In this document: positions 35,537-43,470 of the stretch, piece by piece
Layout of the letters: the number at the start of each line of letters is the position of its first letter
How positions within the stretch are numbered: position 1 is the stretch's first letter
Source: Armatimonadota bacterium
GTDB lineage: Bacteria > Armatimonadota > Fimbriimonadia > Fimbriimonadales > GBS-DC
Reading direction: 5' to 3'
DNA: 64,000 nucleotides
Assembly: GCA_013359125.1 (NCBI GenBank)
Contig: JABWCR010000013.1
Location: 47,342 to 111,341, forward strand
The notes under the pieces: generated by a model
What the model saw: only the letters and a program-made list of their open reading frames with translations
Databases searched by the model: none
Told to the model about the DNA's origin: nothing
Translations under genes and position numbers: made by a program

Positions 35537-35758
35537 GATTCGTACCTAAAATTGTGCTACATTTTCGCAGATTCCCGTTCGTTTCTAGCGCCTTCGGGAG
35601 GCCGAGCGTCCCCGCGAGGCGACGGCCGGAACGCCGCCCGGAAGGGCGGCAAGGACTTTTGCCAGGCAGCAGCCTGGCGTTCCGGACGATCGGACTCCCA
35701 CACGTGCAACGAACGAACGGGAATCTGAGAAAATGTAGCACAAAACTGAGCACGAATC
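35537..35758. repeat. Dispersed repeat, copy 3: element with terminal inverted repeats
   Basis: About 222 bp. The left end 35537-35583 (GATTCGTAC ... TTGTGCTACATTTTCGCAG ... CCCGTTCG) is the inverted copy of the right end 35712-35758, with roughly 40 of 47 positions matching. The core is GC-rich and self-complementary, with one GCGTCCCCGCGAGG unit. No ORF of its own and no obvious target duplication. The layout is that of a non-autonomous mobile element (MITE-like). It lies between divergent nuoD and the 35820 operon. Confidence 0.85.
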
Positions 35759-35806
35759 GAGCCTGGGCACAACGTTAAGGTTCGGTTAAGAAACCCAATC
35801 CCCAAG

Positions 35807-35812
35807 TATAAT
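35807..35812 (+). promoter_or_regulatory. -10 box of the kinase-CHAD-Ppx operon
   Basis: TATAAT is 7 nt before GTG 35820, so the mRNA probably begins at that codon. The -35 region is weak (TTCGGT at 35781 is the nearest). Confidence 0.5.
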
Positions 35813-35819
35813 CTTGACC

Positions 35820-36515
35820 GTGCGCGCGAACATTCATCCCGGAAAACTGATCGTCGTCGAGGGCGTGGACGGTAGCGGCAAGTCCACTCAGGTCGATCTT
35901 CTTTACACCTATCTGCAGTCCCAGGGCCGCGCGGTCTACTTTAGCGAGTGGAACTCGTCCGAGGTGGTCAAAAGCACCACGCGCCTGGGCAAGCAGCGCC
36001 GAGCCTTTACCCCCACCAGCTTCAGCCTTATCCAGGCCGCCGATTTTGCCGACCGATGGGAGAAGAACGTGCTACCCCTGCTAAAGGCGGGCGTCATCGT
36101 ACTGATGGATCGCTACGCCTTTACCGGCTTCGCTCGCGACGTGGCCCGGGGCGTCGATCCGGGCTGGGTGCGGAATCTCTACTCGTTCGCGCCGCTGCCC
36201 GACATTGTTTTCTACTTTCGCACGCCCCTGGATGTGGCCGTGGACCGCATCTTGGCCGCCCGATCCAAGATCAAATATTACGAAGCGGGCATGGATCTGG
36301 GGCTGAGCGAGAACCGCGTTACGAGTTTCCGCCTGTTTCAGGAGCGCATCGCCCAGGAGTACGAACGCATGGTCGACGAGTACGGCTTTACCGTCATCGA
36401 CGCCAGCCTGCCCATCGCCGATCAGCAGCGCCAGGTGCGGCAGATCACATCCGACGCCTTGAAAGACTGGCAGGGGCTGCCGTTGTTGACGGCGCCCGGG
36501 AGCGCAAGGCGTTGA
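35820..36515 (+). CDS. Thymidylate-kinase-like P-loop kinase 1
   Basis: 231 residues. KLIVVEGVDGSGKSTQ is an intact Walker A (Lys21) of the dTMP-kinase type, and MDRYAFTGFARDVARG corresponds to the DRY motif. The region after it (SKIKYYEAGMDLGLSENRV) differs from the usual Tmk lid and recurs in the next gene, so the true substrate may not be dTMP. I favour GTG 35820 as a leaderless start; TTG 35814 in frame lies almost inside the -10 box. It ends with TGA overlapping the next TTG, and is first of five coupled genes. Confidence 0.75.
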   Translation: MRANIHPGKLIVVEGVDGSGKSTQVDLLYTYLQSQGRAVYFSEWNSSEVVKSTTRLGKQRRAFTPTSFSLIQAADFADRWEKNVLPLLKAGVIVLMDRYAFTGFARDVARGVDPGWVRNLYSFAPLPDIVFYFRTPLDVAVDRILAARSKIKYYEAGMDLGLSENRVTSFRLFQERIAQEYERMVDEYGFTVIDASLPIADQQRQVRQITSDALKDWQGLPLLTAPGSARR

Positions 36516-37198
36516 GCCAGGCGCAATTTTACGGCGCGGGCTTGCCTTACGCCCAGATCGGCGAGCTTCCAGGCAAGTTGATCGTGCTTGAGGGAAACGA
36601 CGGCGTCGGGCGGTCGACCCAGATCGAGCTTTTGCGCCAATGGCTGGAGACGGAGGGCTACGGCGTGGCAGACACCGGATTGGCACGTTCGCCGTTGACC
36701 CAACCGGGTATCGACGCGGCCATGTCCGGCCACACGCTGGGGCGTTTGACGATGAGCCTGTTTTATGCGACCGACTTTGCCGATCGGTTGGAAAATCAAG
36801 TGATCCCCGCACTCAAAGCCGGCCTGCACGTGCTTTCGGACCGCTACTTTTACTCTATTGTCGCGCGGGATGTGGCGCGCGGCGCAGACACGGACTGGGC
36901 AGAGAAGGTCTACGGTTTTGCGCTCGTGCCGGACATTGCGCTCTATCTGAGGGCAGAGATCGATACGCTTGCTGCCCGTATGGTGCACGGTCGGGGCTTT
37001 AACTACTGGGAATGCGGCATGGACTTGGGCATGGCCGACAACTACTACGATTCTTTTATCGAATACCAATCGCGGCTGCGCGACCAGTTCGATGCGATGG
37101 CGGCCAAGTTCGGATTTGTTACTATCGACGCCGATCGGAGTGCTTTGGAAGTGTTTGAGGAGTTGAAGGTTCACATACTGGCATTGGAGGGGCGATAG
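36512..37198 (+). CDS. Thymidylate-kinase-like protein 2, degenerate P-loop
   Basis: 228 residues from TTG 36512, which overlaps the preceding TGA. It is a paralogue of the upstream gene: shared GKLIVLEGNDGVGRSTQ, SDRYFYSIVARDVARGAD and FNYWECGMDLGMADNYYDSF. The Walker A lysine is replaced by Arg34 (GNDGVGRST), which normally cripples ATP use, so it may be a regulatory partner forming a heterodimer with kinase 1. The CHAD gene starts 3 nt after its stop. Confidence 0.75.
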   Translation: MSQAQFYGAGLPYAQIGELPGKLIVLEGNDGVGRSTQIELLRQWLETEGYGVADTGLARSPLTQPGIDAAMSGHTLGRLTMSLFYATDFADRLENQVIPALKAGLHVLSDRYFYSIVARDVARGADTDWAEKVYGFALVPDIALYLRAEIDTLAARMVHGRGFNYWECGMDLGMADNYYDSFIEYQSRLRDQFDAMAAKFGFVTIDADRSALEVFEELKVHILALEGR

Positions 37199-37200
37199 CG

Positions 37201-38094
37201 ATGTCCGATTCGACGGCGAAGTACGCAGGCAGAGCGATCGCTAAGCGAGCTCGAGTTCTGCTCGAGCGTCTGTTAGAAGTCCAAGAGAGCGGGGAAGCGG
37301 AAGCGATCCATCAGGCTCGGGTCGCCTGTCGGCGGGCGCGGGCGGCGATCAAGGTTTTTGAGAGCGAACTGCCGGACAATGCGCGACGTTGGCGCAAATG
37401 GATCAGCCGAGCTGGATTTGGCTTTTCCGAAGTTCGCGATATGGACATCATGATCGATTTGGCGGAATCCTCGCTTGAGGAGGCTCCAGCAGAAGCCCGA
37501 TTAGGCATCGAACGAATCATCTTGAGGCTTAAACAGGGGAGGGAAAAGATCAGCCGAACGGCGGTCGTGGACGCATCGAAGCTAGCCGGGGCCAAAACTC
37601 TCGCGCAGATGGAGGCCCTGGACCCAGGCGAGAAAATCCAGCCAGATGATGATCTCGTTGAGTTTGCAAAGCGGGTGGTCGCACGGCGGTTCAATCGGTT
37701 TTTCAAGAACGCAAAGGACTTTGACGCGGCAACGATGTCCGCCGAAGAGTTGCACAAGGTACGAATCGCGGCCAAGCAACTACGCTATTCGATGGAGGTC
37801 TTTCGCAAGTTGCTGCCCGTTGATCGGCCGATCGAGGCTGGCCGATCGCTTCAGGACGCATTGGGCGAAATCAACGATGCGACGGCGCTTCAGTCCTATC
37901 TTGACGGTTTCATCGAGACCGAGCGAGAGCGGACGATCGAATACTTTGGCGATGAAGAGGCATTTGACGGCTTGGAGCCGGGCATCTCTTTTCTTACGGC
38001 TTGGCTGGATCGGCGTCTGGTAGCATTAAGAGGCCAGGCAGCCGAACTTTGGGAAACCCTCGCACCGGTCTGGCAGGGAGTCGAGTTCCAATGA
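37201..38094 (+). CDS. CHAD-domain protein
   Basis: 297 residues. CHAD domains are conserved histidine alpha-helical bundles that bind inorganic polyphosphate. The two symmetric halves begin with EAIHQARVACRRARAAIKVF (about 37-57) and ELHKVRIAAKQLRYSMEVF (about 181-200), each with the conserved His and basic residues that line the polyphosphate channel. The charged, helical remainder fits. TGA overlaps the next ATG. Placement next to a Ppx supports a role with polyphosphate granules or polymer length control. Confidence 0.9.
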   Translation: MSDSTAKYAGRAIAKRARVLLERLLEVQESGEAEAIHQARVACRRARAAIKVFESELPDNARRWRKWISRAGFGFSEVRDMDIMIDLAESSLEEAPAEARLGIERIILRLKQGREKISRTAVVDASKLAGAKTLAQMEALDPGEKIQPDDDLVEFAKRVVARRFNRFFKNAKDFDAATMSAEELHKVRIAAKQLRYSMEVFRKLLPVDRPIEAGRSLQDALGEINDATALQSYLDGFIETERERTIEYFGDEEAFDGLEPGISFLTAWLDRRLVALRGQAAELWETLAPVWQGVEFQ

Positions 38095-39188
38095 GAATTG
38101 CCGTACTTTCTGATTCGAAAGGGGACGTGTCCGCGTTGCAAGAGGCGTTGAACGATGCGGCAAAGGCGGGCGCCGATGCGATTTGGGGCGTGGGCGACCT
38201 GTTGGGCGACGCGGCCAACGCAGACGAGACGGCGCGATTGCTTTCCGAAGCGCGGGCGTCGGTGGCCGTGCGGCACAACGGCCATGCATTGCCCTTGGCG
38301 GGGGAAGGCCGCGCCTATTTCGAGAACGCCCCATCCCAGCGCGTGGTGCACGTGGCCGGTCGATCTGCGCTTTTGTGCTCCGAACCGCTCGATTCAGAGG
38401 AGAAGTCTCGCACGATTTCGGCACAGTACGGCAGCGATCTGATCGTTTGTAGCGGCGGGGTCCCGGGCGAGTATCGAGAGACATCTCCAGCCGCCATCAT
38501 CCATGCGGGAAGCCTGGCAGAGACTGGCGCGTATGTGCTCGTCGATCTAACCTCGGACGGGCTCTCGGTTTCAACCCGGCATCTGGCGGTTAAGGAGGAT
38601 GTATTGAACGAGGAGGACGCTGTATTGCGCCTAGCCGAACTGTGCCGATACGAAGAAGAGCATTCGCAACAGGTAGCGCGACTGGCCGATCTGCTTTTTC
38701 AACAGACCTCAGAGCTGCACGATCTTGGAGAGCAGGAGCAAGAGCAGCTGCGCATCGCCGCGATTCTGCACGACATCGGCTGGATCGATGGGAAGAAAGG
38801 GCACCACAAACGCTCGCTCAAAATCATCCTCGCCAGCGCGATTCTGCCTTTCGATTCGCGCCTTCGCCTGATCATAGGCTCAATCGCCCGTTATCATCGC
38901 CGAGCGACGCCCAAGAAAAAGCACGACCACTTTGCCGCTCTGCAGGCCGACGATCAAGAGATTGTGCGCAAACTCAGTGCAATATTGAGGGTAGCCGATG
39001 CGCTCGATTATTCGCACGGTTCGCTGGTCAGGTCGCTGGAGACGGAGATTCAAAGCGATGCGGTTGTTCTGAAAGTCCAGGCACTGGGAGACGAACAGGG
39101 CGAGTTGGAAAGCCTGGCGCGAAAAAGCAACCTGTTTGTCAAGACTTTCGGCCGCCAGTTGGTGGTTCGGTGGAACAGCGAGCAATAG
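38091..39188 (+). CDS. Degenerate metallophosphoesterase domain fused to Ppx-type HD domain
   Basis: 365 residues from ATG 38091 (ATGA overlap). Residues 1-170 resemble YfcE/calcineurin-like phosphoesterases (MRIAVLSDSKGDVSALQEAL, IWGVGDLLGD), but the D-x-H motif is D8-S-K10 and the GNH(D/E) motif reads RHNGHA, so the metal site is probably lost. Residues about 185-365 match the C-terminal HD half of the next gene: EEHSQQVARLADLLF, AAILHDIGWIDGKKGHH, RVADALDYSHG and NLFVKTFGRQLVVRW. The HD His/Asp residues are kept, so phosphohydrolase activity there is possible. Confidence 0.8.
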   Translation: MRIAVLSDSKGDVSALQEALNDAAKAGADAIWGVGDLLGDAANADETARLLSEARASVAVRHNGHALPLAGEGRAYFENAPSQRVVHVAGRSALLCSEPLDSEEKSRTISAQYGSDLIVCSGGVPGEYRETSPAAIIHAGSLAETGAYVLVDLTSDGLSVSTRHLAVKEDVLNEEDAVLRLAELCRYEEEHSQQVARLADLLFQQTSELHDLGEQEQEQLRIAAILHDIGWIDGKKGHHKRSLKIILASAILPFDSRLRLIIGSIARYHRRATPKKKHDHFAALQADDQEIVRKLSAILRVADALDYSHGSLVRSLETEIQSDAVVLKVQALGDEQGELESLARKSNLFVKTFGRQLVVRWNSEQ

Positions 39189-40756
39189 AAGGCCGCCCTC
39201 ACCGTGCGGCCTTTATCGACTTAGGCACGAACTCGATTCGCATCCTCATCGCCGAGATCGACCCCGGCCGTACCTACAGCATCCTTCGCCAAGAAAAAGA
39301 GGTCGCTCGTTTGGGCGAGGGGCTGTTTGGGGATGGTCTGCTGGAGCCTGAAGCGATCGATCGGGCGGTGCAGATTGCAAAAACCTTCCGACAGTTGGCC
39401 GATGCCCACGGCGCGGAAGAGATCGTCTGTGTGGGCACGTCGGCAACGCGCGAGGCAGAGAACAGGGACGAACTGATCTTGCGGCTGCACGACGAGGCGG
39501 GCTTGGACGTTCGAATCGTTTCGGGTCGAGAGGAAGCGCGCCTAATCTATTTGGGCGTGTCGAGCGGGCTGAACATTGGCAAGCAGAACGCGCTTTTCAT
39601 CGACATCGGCGGCGGCAGCACCGAACTGATGCTGGGCGATCAAAATCAGCACTACTACCTCGATTCGCTCAAGTTAGGCTCGGTGCGGCTGACCAATCTT
39701 TTCTTTCCGGTTGACTTTTCCGACCGCGTATCGCCTAAGAAGTACGGGAGGCTGCAAGAGTATGCGAGAAACGCGACGATCCGGGCGGTACAACGGCTGG
39801 AGCCGTTTAGCATCGATTTGACCATTGGAAGCAGCGGCACGATCACCAATATGTGCGAAATTGCCCAAGCAATGTTATACAAAAAAAAGCGAGAAGGTCT
39901 TTTAAAGGCGTCCCTGGCGGATATTCAGACTGTGGCTGCGCGGTTGTGCGGGATGACTTTGGCCGAACGGCGCAACGCGCCGGGAATCAATCCAGAACGG
40001 GCGGACATTATCGTTGCGGGGGCAGCGATTATCCAAACGGTAATGGAGGAACTCAAGCTCAAGTCGATTCAGGTAAGCGAGCGGGGGCTGCAACATGGCT
40101 TGTTGCTGGACTACCTGACCCGAGCCGGCGATAGGGGGTCGATTCGGCTTTGGAGCGTGCTTCAGTTCGCTCGCGCCTGTCGGTTTGACGAAGCGCACGC
40201 GGAGCGAGTGGCGGCGTTAGCTTTGGAAATGTTTGAGAGCGCGAGAGAGGTTGGATTGCACAGTTTGGGCGAGCAGGAGGCCGAATTATTGCGATATGCC
40301 GCGCTTTTGCACGATGTGGGCGGGTTTCTATCCTACAGCAACCATCAGGCGCACAGTTACTACTTCATTATAAATGCCGATCTGTTGGGCTTCGACCAAA
40401 CCGAGATTGCGATCATGGCGTCAGCGGCGTTCTATCATCGCAAATCGTTGCCCAAGAGGAAGCATCCCGAATTTGGACCGCTCGATGCCAAGTCGCAGAG
40501 CGCAGTGAGGGTGTTGGCGATCTTCCTTCGTTTGGCCGAGAGCCTGGATCGCGGTCACGCCAACCGAGTTCAATCTGCACGGTTCGTAAAGTCGGGTCCC
40601 CGTGCAGCCAAGTTGCAGTTGTCAGCCGATGCGGACAGCGCTTTGGAATTGTGGGGGCTGGAGGCTCAGGGCAAAGCGTTCCTTAAGACGTTTGATCGGC
40701 AGTTGGAGTTCGAACTGGCGCCGTCCTTGGAACGGTTGTCGCCCGCGCCATCGTGA
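39170..40756 (+). CDS. ppx: Ppx/GppA family exopolyphosphatase / pppGpp phosphohydrolase
   Basis: 528 residues from GTG 39170; no later start precedes the conserved AAFIDLGTNSIRILIAEI. The actin-like fold is complete (VCVGTSATREAENRDEL, FIDIGGGSTELML, TIGSSGTITNM), followed by an HD domain (about 330-500; YAALLHDVGGFLSYSNHQ) as in E. coli Ppx. It removes phosphate from polyphosphate ends or from pppGpp. It overlaps the preceding gene by 19 nt. A hairpin (39189-39213) and an A-run (39881-39888) lie in its coding part. Its last 74 nt overlap a convergent MFS gene. Confidence 0.9.
   Translation: MEQRAIEGRPHRAAFIDLGTNSIRILIAEIDPGRTYSILRQEKEVARLGEGLFGDGLLEPEAIDRAVQIAKTFRQLADAHGAEEIVCVGTSATREAENRDELILRLHDEAGLDVRIVSGREEARLIYLGVSSGLNIGKQNALFIDIGGGSTELMLGDQNQHYYLDSLKLGSVRLTNLFFPVDFSDRVSPKKYGRLQEYARNATIRAVQRLEPFSIDLTIGSSGTITNMCEIAQAMLYKKKREGLLKASLADIQTVAARLCGMTLAERRNAPGINPERADIIVAGAAIIQTVMEELKLKSIQVSERGLQHGLLLDYLTRAGDRGSIRLWSVLQFARACRFDEAHAERVAALALEMFESAREVGLHSLGEQEAELLRYAALLHDVGGFLSYSNHQAHSYYFIINADLLGFDQTEIAIMASAAFYHRKSLPKRKHPEFGPLDAKSQSAVRVLAIFLRLAESLDRGHANRVQSARFVKSGPRAAKLQLSADADSALELWGLEAQGKAFLKTFDRQLEFELAPSLERLSPAPS
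39189..39213 (+). terminator. Hairpin at the HD-gene / ppx junction
   Basis: AAGGCCGC / GCGGCCTT, 8 bp with a 9-nt loop, begins at the base after the stop of the HD fusion gene and is followed by TATC. It is inside the first codons of ppx. It could attenuate ppx relative to the upstream genes or slow ribosome entry. Confidence 0.4.
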
Positions 40757-41969
40757 CCAACCCGATCAGGCAGATAACGGTCGCGACCGCGTACATGGGT
40801 ATGGATCCGAATCGGTCCTTGAGCGCGCCGCCTAAAATCGGCAGTCCTGCGCTGATGGCGGTGAGCGCGTTCAGCGCACCTATGCGAATAACTTGCCTCG
40901 GATCGGAGGGGAAGTTCTCGATCATGTATCCCATAGCCAGACTCCAAGCGCCCACGCCGATCATGCCCTGTAGCACAAAAGGAGCCGTAAAGGCCCATGG
41001 CGATACGAGCCGAGTCGCAATAGCGGTGGCGGGCGCGAGCAATGCAACGGCTCCCAGGCAGAGCAGCGCTGTGCGGGCGCCCCACTGCCGGCGGATCCCA
41101 ATCCAAAGCAAGCCTGCGACAGCGCCGCCAACCTGGCTCGCGATCAAGTATTTGCCAACCCATGAATCGCTCTTCCAAATCGATTCCGCGTCCAGAACGT
41201 AAAAAGTGGAGGCGATCCCAAAAGCGTTCATGCACGCTAGGCCGAGGAAAAGCTTGCGAAACGGCACATCGGTCCGAAAAGTGTCCGCCAACTCGATCAA
41301 ATAGCTTCTGAAGCGCAGAGGTTCGTCATAAATGCCCGTGCGAGGCTGTTCTCGAATGCCCAAGATGCAGAGCCAGGAGACGAATCCTGCCCCGGCAAAG
41401 CAGAGAAAAAGTATGCCGTAAGTTTGCGAATCGGCTCCTTTCGAGAGCAATCGGTCGACAACGAGAGCAGGCAGCAACGATGCGAGGGCCGTTATGGTTA
41501 CAATGGCGCCAAAAAACCAGGCGCGCGGTTCGGGCGGCAAAGATCGCTCGACAATAGCGGTCCAAGGAGCCCATACCGCCCCGTCCATCAACATGAAGAG
41601 CAAAAAGGCGGCGATGAAAAACGCTAAATCTATGTGTGGGTTTCGTCCGCCAAAGTTATACATATAGAGGCCATAGCCGAGGATGGAAAGACGACCGATG
41701 GCGCCCAATGCCAGTAGCAAGGGCTTCGCAAAAGCGCGATGCGCGAGCAAGTGCGGCATGAGAAACTGAGGGAGAAGAAGCATGACCGCACGCAGGCCGA
41801 GAATCAGACCGACGATCTCATCGCTCTTGACCAGTTTCTTAACAAATACGGGTAGAACAGTGGACAGGTCGATGAACGCCAAGCCGACGAAAAAGAACAC
41901 AACCTCGCCCAATAGCAGCGCGAGGTTTCGGCGCCACGCGCCATATTGGGCCTTGTCGACCGTGTTCAT
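40683..41969 (-). CDS. MFS transporter
   Basis: 428 residues with 12 hydrophobic segments. FVKKLVKSDEIVGLILGLRAVMLLLPQF resembles the first MFS_1 loop. No substrate signature. The 3' end overlaps ppx by 74 nt on the opposite strand (stop TAA 40683-40685), so the tail APVRTPTADQTS is read from DNA that also encodes the Ppx C-terminus. Upstream DNA is shared with the divergent aat gene. Confidence 0.85.
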   Translation of the reverse strand: MNTVDKAQYGAWRRNLALLLGEVVFFFVGLAFIDLSTVLPVFVKKLVKSDEIVGLILGLRAVMLLLPQFLMPHLLAHRAFAKPLLLALGAIGRLSILGYGLYMYNFGGRNPHIDLAFFIAAFLLFMLMDGAVWAPWTAIVERSLPPEPRAWFFGAIVTITALASLLPALVVDRLLSKGADSQTYGILFLCFAGAGFVSWLCILGIREQPRTGIYDEPLRFRSYLIELADTFRTDVPFRKLFLGLACMNAFGIASTFYVLDAESIWKSDSWVGKYLIASQVGGAVAGLLWIGIRRQWGARTALLCLGAVALLAPATAIATRLVSPWAFTAPFVLQGMIGVGAWSLAMGYMIENFPSDPRQVIRIGALNALTAISAGLPILGGALKDRFGSIPMYAVATVICLIGLVTMARATTVPRTAPVRTPTADQTS

Positions 41970-41994
41970 AGAGAGGGAGAGTCTACCTGGGCGC

Positions 41995-42000
41995 TATGAT
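41995..42000 (+). promoter_or_regulatory. -10 box of aat
   Basis: TATGAT lies 7 nt before GTG 42008, the same spacing as TATAAT and GTG at 35807-35820. It overlaps the ATG at 41996. Confidence 0.4.
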
Positions 42001-42007
42001 TCTCTCA

Positions 42008-42682
42008 GTGATCCCGTACATTTCTCGTTTCGAGCCCTTTCCTCCGGTCGATAGGGCGCTCAGGCAGTTCGACGGCCTGCTCTGTGCCGGCGCAGACCTC
42101 TCGATCGAGCGACTGATCGACGCTTACAGCCAGGGCATCTTTCCGTGGTATATCGATGGCGAGCCGATCCTCTGGTGGTCGCCCGACCCGCGACAGATCC
42201 TCTTCGTCGACGAGTTCCATGTCAGCCGATCGCTTCGTCGCAGGCTCAACAACAACCCGTTCGAAACCACCTACAACGCCGCATTCGAACGAGTCGTCCG
42301 CGCCTGTGCGGAACCGAGAAAGGACGAGGAAGGCGGCTGGCTCACGCCAGAGATGATCGAAGCCTACATCGAACTGCATCGGGCGGGCCATGCGCACAGC
42401 GTCGAGGCTTGGAAAGACGGGAGCCTCGTCGGGGGCGTCTATGGCGTGCTCATAGGCCGGTCGTTCTCCGCAGAAAGCATGTTCTATCGGGTCAGCGATG
42501 CCTCCAAGATCGCCCTTTATCGCTTGTGCCAACGGCTCAAGACCATGGGCGTTCCGTTTATCGATTGCCAACAGATTACGCCCCACACAACGGCGCTCGG
42601 CGCTCGCGCCGTGCCCAGAAAGGAGTTTGTTGCCCTGCTCGCCGACTTAACTCAACAACCCGCGTTGGAGCCTTTCGCCTAG
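42008..42682 (+). CDS. aat: Leucyl/phenylalanyl-tRNA--protein transferase
   Basis: 224 residues. Aat adds Leu or Phe to N-terminal Arg/Lys of proteins, marking them for ClpAP. Motifs: FDGLLCAGADLSIERLIDAYSQGIFPWY, ILWWSPDPRQILF, GHAHSVEAWKDGSLVGGVYGV, SAESMFYRVSDASKIAL. I prefer GTG 42008 (VIPYISRFEPFPP matches the usual N-terminus and the leaderless spacing) over ATG 41996, four codons upstream. The end overlaps the next gene's stop by 4 nt. Confidence 0.93.
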   Translation: MIPYISRFEPFPPVDRALRQFDGLLCAGADLSIERLIDAYSQGIFPWYIDGEPILWWSPDPRQILFVDEFHVSRSLRRRLNNNPFETTYNAAFERVVRACAEPRKDEEGGWLTPEMIEAYIELHRAGHAHSVEAWKDGSLVGGVYGVLIGRSFSAESMFYRVSDASKIALYRLCQRLKTMGVPFIDCQQITPHTTALGARAVPRKEFVALLADLTQQPALEPFA

Positions 42683-43470
42683 CTGCCGGTCGATGCGTAC
42701 TTAGAAGCGCCAAACCGCCAAAACCGAAGCGCAACGATTAGAAATGCCGCGCCCAGCAGGGGCGCGCACCAGACCTCCCAGCCACCGCCCTTGCCGACTA
42801 AGTACGTAACGGGAAGGTAGTTCATCCCGGCCACGGGGACTACAAAAGTGAAAAAGCGTCGAAATCCATCGCGATAGATCGTCAAGGGAAACTGCGCGGT
42901 CTCGACCCCGCCGTAAGTGATGGCGTTCATCGCCTCCAACGATTCAATGGTCCAGAAGCAAATCGTCGCTTGGACGATCAGCAACCCATAGAACGCGCAA
43001 AACCCGCCGACTAAACACCAAATCAGAAGCAGCACAATCGAAGGAGACCAGTCGACATTCAGCCACGACAGGCTGACCAACAACACCACCGACGCTTGCA
43101 CCAAACGTCCCAAGCGCATCAGCTGGACTTCTTGAGCGGCCACCTGAAACTCGGTCGAAAGCGGGCGAAGCAGAAGCCGGTCGAAATGGCCGTATCGCGT
43201 CATGTTGGCAAAAGCGTCAAAGCCTCGGCCCAATCCCTCGGCCAATGCAAAGGCGATTCCGCACAGGCCGTAGCAAACGCCAATCTCGGCCAAGCTCCAA
43301 CCCCGAATCTGGCCAAAACGATCGAACAGCGCCCATATGCCAAAGAACTCGGCGCTGTGCAGGACGACCGAGGCGATTAGCAGCGCCCAAAACGACGCGC
43401 GATACTGCATCTGCGCCCGCAGCGAGATCATCGCATATCGTCCCCACAGGCTCAGCGCTTTCAACCTCAT
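42679..43470 (-). CDS. ABC-2 type permease (DUF990-like)
   Basis: 263 residues from ATG 43470, which overlaps the previous stop (ATGA). Six membrane helices; RYGHFDRLLLRPLSTEFQV is the conserved loop of the ABC2_membrane_6 group, which pairs with the 43467 permease. Third gene of an ABC exporter operon. Confidence 0.85.
   Translation of the reverse strand: MRLKALSLWGRYAMISLRAQMQYRASFWALLIASVVLHSAEFFGIWALFDRFGQIRGWSLAEIGVCYGLCGIAFALAEGLGRGFDAFANMTRYGHFDRLLLRPLSTEFQVAAQEVQLMRLGRLVQASVVLLVSLSWLNVDWSPSIVLLLIWCLVGGFCAFYGLLIVQATICFWTIESLEAMNAITYGGVETAQFPLTIYRDGFRRFFTFVVPVAGMNYLPVTYLVGKGGGWEVWCAPLLGAAFLIVALRFWRFGASKYASTGS

Noticed and set aside
35820..37198. Gene symbol tmk for either kinase
   Set aside because: The lid-side region and the operon context differ from housekeeping Tmk, so I kept a family-level name.
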